Shown here one piece after another: positions 1-4,535 of a stretch of 5,815 nucleotides of DNA (positions are counted from its first letter, which is position 1; every line of letters begins with the position of its first letter). Source of the stretch: Candidatus Scatomorpha stercorigallinarum. Its GTDB lineage: Bacteria > Bacillota_A > Clostridia > Oscillospirales > Oscillospiraceae. Where the stretch lies: contig DVOV01000206.1 of assembly GCA_018713375.1 (NCBI GenBank), forward strand, positions 1-5,815, in the 5' to 3' direction. The translations under genes and the position numbers were made by a program. Under the pieces are notes generated by a model. It was not told where the DNA came from, did no database searches, and worked only from the letters and a program-made list of their open reading frames with translations.

Positions 1-1439
1 AGGACTACGACGTGGGCGAGGACTTCCGCGAACATATGATAAAGGTCCTCAAAAAGAGAAACCGCCTAGCCCATGTGCGGCTGGAGATACAGGGCGAACC
101 CTCGGATGAGATCGTGCAGTACCTCTGCCGCCGCCTGCAGCTCAGCCGGGAGCAGGTGTTCACATGCAAAAGCCCGCTGGCCATGGGCTATGTGTATTCC
201 CTTGAGGGCCGCCTGCCGCCGGAGAGCGCCGCCGCGCTCTGTTACCAGCCGTATATCCCACAGTGGAGCGCTGACCTTGTACGCGGAGAAAAGCTCATAC
301 CGCAGATCCTGCGCCACGACGCGCTGCTGTTCTATCCCTATCAGTCGATGGAACCCTTCCTCAAGCTTGTGAAGGAGGCGGCGTCCGACCCCGCCGTTCT
401 CTCCATCAAGATAACTATCTACCGCCTGGCAAAGACGGCCAAGCTGGTAGAATACCTGGCCGCCGCTGCGGAGAATGGCAAGGATGTCACTGTGCTCATG
501 GAGCTGCGCGCCCGCTTCGACGAGCAGAACAATATCGCCTGGGCCGAGCGTCTTGAGGAGTCCGGCTGCACCATCCTCTACGGCTTCGAACACTATAAGG
601 TGCACTCCAAGATATGCCTCATAACCCGCCGGGAACGTGGCCGGATACAGTATATCACGCAGATCGGCACCGGAAACTACAATGAAAAGACCGCCAGGCT
701 CTACACGGACTTCTGCCTGATGACCGCCGACGCCGGCATCGGCGAGGACGCGGCGAATTTTTTCCAGAACATGTCCATCTCCAACCTGCGCGGCGAATAC
801 AGCCGCCTGCTTGTGGCGCCGTACAGCCTTAAAAACCATGTCTTGGGCATGATAGACGCCGAGGTCGAAAAGGCCAGGTCGGGCCAGCCGGCGCGCATAT
901 TTATCAAGATCAACTCCCTCACGGACCGTGACGTTATCGACGCCCTGGCACGCGCGAGCCAGGCGGGCGTGGAGATAACCATGAATATCCGCGGCATCTG
1001 CTGCCTGCGCCCGGGCGTCCCCGGGCTGACGGACAATATCCGCGTGTTTTCCATCGTCGGCCGCTTCCTAGAGCACCCGCGCATTTTCGCCTTCGGAACG
1101 GGCAGGGACATGAAGCTCTATATCGGCTCCGCCGACCTGATGACGCGCAATACCTGCCGCCGCGTGGAGATCGCCTGCCCGGTACTGGACGAGGAGGTGC
1201 GCCGGCGCATCGTCGGCTACATTGAGCTCTTCTGCTCGGACAATATGAAGGCCCGCAATATGCTGATGAACGGCTGCTACGTGCCTGTGCCGCGCGCAGA
1301 GGGCACGCCATCCATCGACTCACAGGCTGAGCTTATGGCTGAAGCCGTGAGCGAGGCCAAGGAGGCCGAGGCTCGCCAGCCTCAGCACAGCGAAAAGCGC
1401 GGGCTTCTGAAACGTATCAAAGAACTGTTTGCGCAGTGA
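1..1439 (+). CDS. ppk1: Polyphosphate kinase Ppk1, C-terminal part (5' end outside the window)
   Basis: Ppk1 reversibly transfers the terminal phosphate of ATP onto polyphosphate through a phosphohistidine intermediate. The frame is open to the left edge (first full codon at 3), so the apparent GTG at 12 is internal. About 478 codons remain of a family length near 700, so the N-terminal and head domains are mostly missing. Numbering from codon 12, visible hallmarks are FYPYQS (107-112), ARFDEQNNIAWAERLEE, KVHSK with the probable phosphorylated His198, GTGNYNEKTARLYTD (219-233), RGICCLRPG (from 327), and FLEHPR with the second conserved His355. The final roughly 45 residues are a charged Ala/Glu-rich tail ending in a basic helix (RGLLKRIKELFAQ), beyond the conserved core. 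The stop codon overlaps the base of a terminator hairpin. The family call is near certain; the upstream context and promoter are not visible. Confidence 0.97.
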   Translation, partial: DYDVGEDFREHMIKVLKKRNRLAHVRLEIQGEPSDEIVQYLCRRLQLSREQVFTCKSPLAMGYVYSLEGRLPPESAAALCYQPYIPQWSADLVRGEKLIPQILRHDALLFYPYQSMEPFLKLVKEAASDPAVLSIKITIYRLAKTAKLVEYLAAAAENGKDVTVLMELRARFDEQNNIAWAERLEESGCTILYGFEHYKVHSKICLITRRERGRIQYITQIGTGNYNEKTARLYTDFCLMTADAGIGEDAANFFQNMSISNLRGEYSRLLVAPYSLKNHVLGMIDAEVEKARSGQPARIFIKINSLTDRDVIDALARASQAGVEITMNIRGICCLRPGVPGLTDNIRVFSIVGRFLEHPRIFAFGTGRDMKLYIGSADLMTRNTCRRVEIACPVLDEEVRRRIVGYIELFCSDNMKARNMLMNGCYVPVPRAEGTPSIDSQAELMAEAVSEAKEAEARQPQHSEKRGLLKRIKELFAQ

Positions 1440-1469
1440 AAACCGCCCCGGGGTACCGGGGCGGTTTTC
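1438..1469. terminator. Bidirectional rho-independent terminator between ppk1 and the PadR operon
   Basis: This is a perfect inverted repeat with a 14-bp stem (1438-1451 with 1456-1469), a GC-rich core CCGCCCCGG/CCGGGGCGG and a GGTA loop. Flanking AAAA and TTTT provide a U-tract on both strands. The 5' arm begins inside the ppk1 TGA stop codon. The convergent membrane-protein gene ends 13 nt further on, so one hairpin can stop transcription from both sides. Confidence 0.9.
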
Positions 1470-1481
1470 ATGTAGGCGATA

Positions 1482-2135
1482 TCAGTCGATCCTCGCGTCC
1501 AGCAGCTTATAACCGGCGAAAGCGGCCGCTGGCAACAGTGCAAAGAGCAGCGTGTGCATCTCAAAAAGCGGTTGCTTGATGAAAATGGACGCGCTCATTA
1601 TGGCAAACATCACGGCGAACAGCGCGGCAAAGGCCTGCCAGCCCTTCAGCGCCTTTTCCTCAAAGCTGCTGCGGCAGATGTACAGCACGATGCCGCAGGA
1701 CGCGGCCAATATCAGCGCCATGCTGATGAGGTCTCCGAGCGTGACCGTGACGGTCCACACGCTGCCCGCCGTCAGCAGGGAGGAGAGCGCGCCGGATACA
1801 GTCTTTATAGCCAGCAGCACCGCCGACATCAGCAGCGCGTCGCGCACGCCTTCGAGCGCGCGCTCTTTCATCCCGCGACGGGGGAAGGCAGCTATGATGT
1901 CGTTGCAGAACTGCCTGTAGTCACCGCCGATGACCTCCTGCGCGTCCTGGCCGCGCGCTGCGCCGTCAAGCAGCATCTGCGATATGTCCCGCCGCACCAG
2001 CTCCTGCTCGTATTCGCTCAGGCGCGACGCGCGCAGATAGACGACGATGTCCGTCAGCACGGCGTTCGACTCCGCTGTCAGCGCCTTCTCGCGCTCGTTG
2101 TTCTCGTTTAACAGTTCCCTGGTACGCCTGCTCAT
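1482..2135 (-). CDS. PadR-associated membrane protein with DUF1048/HAAS-like N-terminal domain and four predicted TM helices
   Basis: 217 residues. The N-terminal cytoplasmic part (1-95) is helical and charged. Around 36-81 it carries LSEYEQELVRRDISQMLLDGAARGQD... followed by VIGGDYRQFCNDI. This resembles the DUF1048/HAAS-type helical modules repeatedly found encoded beside PadR regulators. Four hydrophobic segments follow at about 99-123, 128-153, 165-186 and 190-212. The start ATG (2135-2133) overlaps the padR stop in ATGA, with a GGAGG site 7 nt upstream (2147-2143), so the two genes are co-transcribed and probably translationally coupled. By analogy with other PadR/HAAS pairs it may sense a membrane or envelope state, or act as a target controlled by PadR; this is inference. 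The exact Pfam family is uncertain because only the N-terminal motif is recognisable. No enzymatic motif is visible. Confidence 0.8.
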   Translation of the reverse strand: MSRRTRELLNENNEREKALTAESNAVLTDIVVYLRASRLSEYEQELVRRDISQMLLDGAARGQDAQEVIGGDYRQFCNDIIAAFPRRGMKERALEGVRDALLMSAVLLAIKTVSGALSSLLTAGSVWTVTVTLGDLISMALILAASCGIVLYICRSSFEEKALKGWQAFAALFAVMFAIMSASIFIKQPLFEMHTLLFALLPAAAFAGYKLLDARID

Positions 2136-2464
2136 TTTCCAGCCTCCATTTCCTCCGTCAAGCGCCTGACTGCTGCGGAGAGCTCGCCAAAGCTGCGCAA
2201 AAACGCCGACAGCTCCGCCTGCCCCGCCTCCGTGAGGGAGTAGTATTTCCTGTTTGGCCCGGAGGGAGACTCGCGGTAGGACGCCACGATCAGCCCGCCC
2301 TTTTCCAGCCGCAGCAGCAGGGGATAGACCGTGCCCTCTGAGATGCTGCCAAAGCCGTATTCACTCAGTTTTTGCGATATCTCATAGCCATACGCGTCCT
2401 GCCGGGCGATGACGGCCAGCACGCAGCCGGACAGTATGCCCTTGAGCATCTGCGTCGGTATCAC
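2132..2464 (-). CDS. PadR family transcriptional regulator (GTG start)
   Basis: 110-residue winged-helix repressor. From the GTG, IPTQMLKGILSGCVLAVIA is the typical PadR first helix. YGYEI (25-29) and the recognition-helix region EGTVYPLLLRLEKGGLI (43-59) follow. The wing has GPNRKYYSLTEAG (69-81), and a C-terminal dimerisation helix occupies about 83-108. The GTG at 2464-2462 is chosen because AGGAGG lies 6 nt upstream and the length fits the family. The upstream ATG at 2515 lies within the promoter, ahead of the predicted transcription start, and the ATG at 2485 lacks a ribosome binding site. The gene overlaps the membrane-protein gene by 4 nt. It is probably autoregulated through the operator at 2475-2520. 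The ligand is unknown; the family ranges from phenolic-acid to drug-responsive repressors, and members beside membrane helical partners often have no known effector. Confidence 0.95.
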   Translation of the reverse strand: MIPTQMLKGILSGCVLAVIARQDAYGYEISQKLSEYGFGSISEGTVYPLLLRLEKGGLIVASYRESPSGPNRKYYSLTEAGQAELSAFLRSFGELSAAVRRLTEEMEAGK

Positions 2465-2470
2465 GAGGCG

Positions 2471-2476
2471 CCTCCT
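2471..2476 (-). promoter_or_regulatory. Ribosome binding site fixing the padR GTG start
   Basis: AGGAGG on the minus strand is separated by CGCCTC (6 nt) from GTG at 2464-2462. This is the only well-placed Shine-Dalgarno near the 5' end of padR, so it decides the start against two in-frame ATGs further upstream. Confidence 0.85.
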
Positions 2477-2520
2477 ATCTTGCATGGCAATGTAGATGCG
2501 TACATTGTAATACAAGATAG
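2475..2520. promoter_or_regulatory. Long inverted-repeat operator of the PadR operon
   Basis: Two 20-nt arms (2475-2494 and 2501-2520) match at 17 of 20 positions around a 6-nt centre GATGCG. The outer blocks CTATCTTG/CAAGATAG and inner blocks AATGTA/TACATT are perfect. The inner part reads ATGT-N8-ACAT (2490-2505), the spacing described for PadR-family operators. The dyad centre (about 2497) coincides with the predicted padR transcription start, and the right arm contains the -10 box. A bound dimer, or two dimers, would block transcription. That PadR is the binder is inference from position and motif. Confidence 0.82.
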
Positions 2521-2532
2521 TGCTGCTGTCAA
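2504..2532 (-). promoter_or_regulatory. Sigma-A type promoter of the padR operon
   Basis: On the minus strand, TTGACA (2532-2527), a 17-nt spacer and TACAAT (2509-2504) form a near-consensus housekeeping promoter. Transcription should start near 2497, leaving a leader of about 33 nt before the GTG. The -10 box sits inside the right arm of the inverted repeat, so a strong promoter appears to be held down by an operator. Confidence 0.87.
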
Positions 2533-2564
2533 GCCCCGTTTACAACGGCGGCGAGCTGTGATGC

Positions 2565-2593
2565 TTGAATAATCCCGGTGTGGCGCTTATAAT
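2565..2593 (+). promoter_or_regulatory. Sigma-A type promoter of the split-barrel protein / DUF3795 unit
   Basis: TTGAAT (2565-2570), a 17-nt spacer and a consensus TATAAT (2588-2593) lead to a predicted start near 2600 and a leader of about 33 nt. Its -35 is 32 bp from the -35 of the divergent padR promoter, and it lies outside the PadR-type inverted repeat. PadR control of this promoter is therefore possible but not shown. Confidence 0.83.
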
Positions 2594-2632
2594 AGACGTC
2601 ACAATTACCTGATTTACGGAGGAAGTGAGCAC

Positions 2633-3049
2633 ATGATTAAGATGAGCTCTGACGCTGAGAAAATCATGAACGAGCGCTTTGGCAGGGACACGGTCATCGC
2701 GCTGGCGACTGTGGAGCATGAAACGCCGTATGTGCGGAACGTAAATGCCTATTATGAGAACGGCTCATTTTATGCTATCACATACGCCCTATCAAACAAA
2801 ATGAAACAAATGGAGAAAAACGCGAACGTGGCGATAGCGGGCGATTGGTTCACCGCACACGGTAAGGGGGAAAACCTGGGCTATTTTGGCAGCGAAGAGA
2901 ATCGCGTTATTGCTGAAAAACTGAGGTCTGTTTTTGCGGGATGGATCGGCAATGGCGATAATGATTTTGACGATGAAAACACCGTGATCCTGCGAATTCA
3001 ATTAACAGACGGGCTGCTGCTCTCACATGGAACAAGATATGAGTTTTAG
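2633..3049 (+). CDS. Pyridoxamine 5'-phosphate oxidase-like flavin split-barrel protein
   Basis: 138 residues with the compact split-barrel layout. A first strand pair has LATVEHETPYVRNVNAYYENGSF in outline (24-46), followed by FYAITYALSNKMKQMEKNANVAIAG (46-70), the usual pattern in which basic/Ser residues contact the FMN phosphate. A glycine-containing segment (HGKGENLGYFG, 76-86), a helix at 87-103 and a last strand at 116-130 complete it. Small proteins of this superfamily bind FMN, F420 or haem, and many have no known substrate; the true vitamin B6 oxidase is longer, so a role in B6 synthesis should not be assumed. The start ATG has GGAGG 10 nt upstream and lies behind a strong promoter. 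The gene is visibly more A+T-rich than its neighbours, with 60-base blocks of about 35-45% G+C against about 58-60% in flanking genes, which suggests a different origin. Confidence 0.83.
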   Translation: MIKMSSDAEKIMNERFGRDTVIALATVEHETPYVRNVNAYYENGSFYAITYALSNKMKQMEKNANVAIAGDWFTAHGKGENLGYFGSEENRVIAEKLRSVFAGWIGNGDNDFDDENTVILRIQLTDGLLLSHGTRYEF

Positions 3050-3097
3050 ATCAAACTTCTGTGGGCCTAAGCACATTCAGGAAAGGGGAAACTACAA

Positions 3098-3538
3098 ATG
3101 CTGCGATCGATATGCGGGGTCGACTGCTTGGCCTGCCCGCTGAGCTCAGGCTGCCGCGGCTGCGCGGAGAGCGGCGGCCGGCCTTTTGGCAGGGAGTGCG
3201 CCGTCGCCGGGGCCTGCAAAAGGGGGGCGGGAGAGCTCGAACGGCTAAAGGGCAGGATCATTGCCGCCGCCAATGAGCTCGGTCTGGAGGGGCTGGACGA
3301 AGTGAAAGAGCTGAACGCCCTGAAAGGCTCCTACATAAACCTTGAGTATGAGCTGCCCGGCGGGGCGCGCGCAAAATTCTGGGATGACGACGCCATATAC
3401 CTGGGGACATTCCTGCCAAAGGCAGGTACGGGCAGGTTTTACGGCCTGGCCTCGGACGGGGAGTACCTGCTGGCGGCAGAGAGCGGCCCGCTGGGCGAGG
3501 ACGCGGAGCTCATCGTTTTCAAGCGGCTAAAGGTATAA
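3098..3538 (+). CDS. DUF3795 family cysteine-rich protein
   Basis: 146 residues of unknown function. The N-terminal 40 residues carry seven cysteines (6, 10, 13, 19, 22, 34, 40) in the pattern CGVDCLACPLSSGCRGC followed by NGRPFG-like SGGRPFGREC. This is typical of the DUF3795 proteins of clostridia and archaea and probably a zinc or metal site (inference). A linker helix spans 44-75. The C-terminal domain (about 77-146) is strand-rich, with YINLEYELPGGARAKFWDD and IYLGTFLPKAGTGRFYGLA, ending in VFKRLKV. I recall this N+C arrangement as usual for the clostridial members, so it does not look like a new fusion. The start has AGGAAAGGGG 9 nt upstream. Only 48 nt separate it from the split-barrel gene and no terminator lies between, so the two are probably co-transcribed, although base composition returns here to the GC-rich norm. 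Confidence 0.8.
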   Translation: MLRSICGVDCLACPLSSGCRGCAESGGRPFGRECAVAGACKRGAGELERLKGRIIAAANELGLEGLDEVKELNALKGSYINLEYELPGGARAKFWDDDAIYLGTFLPKAGTGRFYGLASDGEYLLAAESGPLGEDAELIVFKRLKV

Positions 3539-3568
3539 AAAATGCCTGCGCATGAGCGCAGGCATTTT
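3539..3568. terminator. Bidirectional rho-independent terminator between the DUF3795 and rubrerythrin genes
   Basis: A perfect 13-bp stem, AAAATGCCTGCGC (3539-3551) with GCGCAGGCATTTT (3556-3568), closes an ATGA loop. The A and T ends give a U-tract on each strand. It begins immediately after the DUF3795 TAA and ends 13 nt before the rubrerythrin stop, so it can serve both convergent genes. Confidence 0.9.
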
Positions 3569-3581
3569 CATGGGCAGGAAA

Positions 3582-4121
3582 TCAATAATTCTTGGCCCGC
3601 AGTTCAAAATAGGCCTGCGGGTGGGCGCAGACGGGGCATACGACAGGGGCGGTGGGGCCGACATGCACGTGGCCGCAGTTGCGGCAGATCCACACCTGCT
3701 CGCCGACGCGGCTGAACACCTGGGCCTGCTCGATATTTTTCAGCAGGGCAAGGTAGCGCTCCTCGTGCTCCTTCTCGATGGCGGCTACGCCGCGCATCTG
3801 GGCCGCTATCTGCTCAAAGCCCTCTTCCTCGGCGGTCTTGGCGAAGCCGGCGTACATATCCGTCCACTCGTAGTTTTCGCCCTCGGCGGCGAGCTTGAGG
3901 TTCTCAGTTGTGGGGCCGACCTTGCCGCCGTGCATAGCCTTGTACCAGAGCTTGGCGTGCTCCTTCTCGTTTGCGGAGGTCTCGGTGAAGAAGGCGGCGA
4001 TCTGCTCATAGCCGTCCTTCTTGGCCTGAGAGGCGTAGAATTCGTATTTCACGCGGGCCTGGGATTCGCCGGCGAACGCTGTCTGAAGATTCTCGAACGT
4101 CTTGCTGTCCTTGAGTTCCAT
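3582..4121 (-). CDS. rbr: Rubrerythrin (diiron peroxidase with C-terminal rubredoxin-like domain)
   Basis: 179 residues, a standard rubrerythrin. The four-helix ferritin-like domain (1-135) holds the diiron ligand set: E19 in GESQAR, E52/H55 (ExxH), E82 and E85 in [10 protein letters not shown], and E116/H119 (second ExxH). The C-terminal domain has two CxxC knuckles, C146/C149 and C162/C165, for a mononuclear rubredoxin-type iron. All expected ligands are present, so the protein should be active. In anaerobes such cytoplasmic proteins reduce hydrogen peroxide to water with electrons from NAD(P)H via rubredoxin or a reductase; no such partner is encoded in this window. The start ATG has a perfect AGGAGGT 5 nt upstream (4133-4127), suggesting high expression. 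It is transcribed alone from the AT-rich region shared with the lipoprotein gene and stopped by the hairpin at 3539-3568. Confidence 0.97.
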   Translation of the reverse strand: MELKDSKTFENLQTAFAGESQARVKYEFYASQAKKDGYEQIAAFFTETSANEKEHAKLWYKAMHGGKVGPTTENLKLAAEGENYEWTDMYAGFAKTAEEEGFEQIAAQMRGVAAIEKEHEERYLALLKNIEQAQVFSRVGEQVWICRNCGHVHVGPTAPVVCPVCAHPQAYFELRAKNY

Positions 4122-4133
4122 GTGTTACCTCCT

Positions 4134-4255
4134 GTTACATTTCATTACCCGTAGGTACATCTATACTATACCAATTTCAAAAAAAAGCAACATATTTTTT
4201 CTGCCTGTGCAGATAATATACCCGCGCGCCATATGCGCCACAGAAAAAGACCTGC
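4134..4255. promoter_or_regulatory. AT-rich divergent intergenic region between rubrerythrin and the lipoprotein gene
   Basis: This region should contain both promoters. On the minus strand TTGCTT (4190-4185) and TATAG repeats (4170-4161) are the best candidate elements, but the spacing is imperfect: 14 nt to TATAGT, 16 nt to TAGTAT and 19 nt to TATAGA. On the plus strand GATAAT (4212-4217) could be a -10 for the lipoprotein gene, without a clear -35. An A8 tract (4179-4186) and a T6 tract (4195-4200) may bend the DNA. No convincing PerR-type palindrome (TTATAAT-N-ATTATAA) is visible despite the peroxidase gene alongside. Confidence 0.4.
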
Positions 4256-4267
4256 GGAGGTAGAGAA

Positions 4268-4471
4268 ATGAAAAGGATAGCCGCATTGATACTCAGCGCC
4301 GTCCTGCTTGCCGCATCCCTTTCGGCCTGCGGCCGCAAGGAGGATGGCATCGTCAAAGACAGCCCCACGCCCACGCATACCGTGGAGGAAGACATAGTGG
4401 AGCCCATCGAGAGCATGCTGCCCTCGGCCAGCCCGGACCATCAGCGGCCCTCGGCTTCGCCGGAGGCATAA
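4268..4471 (+). CDS. Small predicted lipoprotein, 67 residues, function unknown
   Basis: The N-terminus is a classical type II signal peptide: MKR, a hydrophobic core (about 4-18), then the lipobox LSAC with the lipidated Cys at 21. The mature chain would be about 47 residues, acidic and rich in Pro, Ser and Thr, with PTPTHTVEEDIVEPIESM and a SASP...SASP near-repeat at the C-terminus. It looks unstructured, like a surface tether or an exported small protein; no fold or enzyme motif is recognisable. GGAGGT lies 6 nt upstream of the ATG, and the reading frame follows a proper signal-peptide pattern, so I consider the gene real although short. It is monocistronic, divergent from rubrerythrin and convergent with the phosphofructokinase gene. 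Context gives no clue to function. Confidence 0.78.
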   Translation: MKRIAALILSAVLLAASLSACGRKEDGIVKDSPTPTHTVEEDIVEPIESMLPSASPDHQRPSASPEA

Positions 4472-4491
4472 AGAGCTGCGCACGACGCAAA

Positions 4492-4523
4492 AACGCCCCT
4501 TTTCCAGCGGGAAAAGGGGCGTT
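4492..4523. terminator. Bidirectional rho-independent terminator between the lipoprotein and PFK genes
   Basis: A perfect 14-bp stem, AACGCCCCTTTTCC (4492-4505) with its complement (4510-4523), closes an AGCG loop. On the minus strand it is followed by TTTTT, a good termination signal for the PFK gene, which ends 13 nt away. On the plus strand the T-run is short and interrupted (TTCCGTTTGCTT), so termination of the lipoprotein transcript may be weaker. Confidence 0.86.
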
Positions 4524-4535
4524 CCGTTTGCTTAT

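Noticed and set aside
66..839. 257-residue open frame on the minus strand inside ppk1
   Set aside because: It lies wholly opposite strongly conserved Ppk1 catalytic sequence and has no recognisable protein motif. Long antisense frames are expected in GC-rich coding DNA.
1554..2111. 185-residue plus-strand frame opposite the membrane-protein gene
   Set aside because: The minus-strand frame has a ribosome binding site, a start overlapping padR and proper TM helices. The plus-strand translation is low-complexity Arg/Ala/Gln-rich.
2465..2474. Perfect 10-bp palindrome GAGGCGCCTC overlapping the padR Shine-Dalgarno
   Set aside because: As RNA it has no room for a loop beyond about 3 stem pairs, so a regulatory hairpin is doubtful. 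It is most likely a by-product of the SD sequence plus codon use.
2465..2515. Longer PadR starting at the ATG at 2515 or at 2485
   Set aside because: The ATG at 2515 lies within the promoter, upstream of the predicted transcription start. The ATG at 2485 has no ribosome binding site. The GTG at 2464 has AGGAGG at 6 nt and gives a family-typical length.
3098..3538. Possible novel fusion of a Cys-rich domain with an unrelated C-terminal domain
   Set aside because: The combination of N-terminal cysteine cluster and GRPFG segment with a strand-rich C-terminus matches what I recall of clostridial DUF3795 proteins, so it is probably the normal architecture.
3552..4154. 200-residue open frame on the plus strand opposite rubrerythrin
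   Set aside because: It is a shadow of the complete rubrerythrin gene, and its start lies inside the terminator hairpin at 3539-3568.
4226..4238. GCGC-CATAT-GCGC inverted repeat in the lipoprotein leader
   Set aside because: The 4-bp arms in GC-rich DNA are too short to distinguish from chance, and no regulator is suggested by context.
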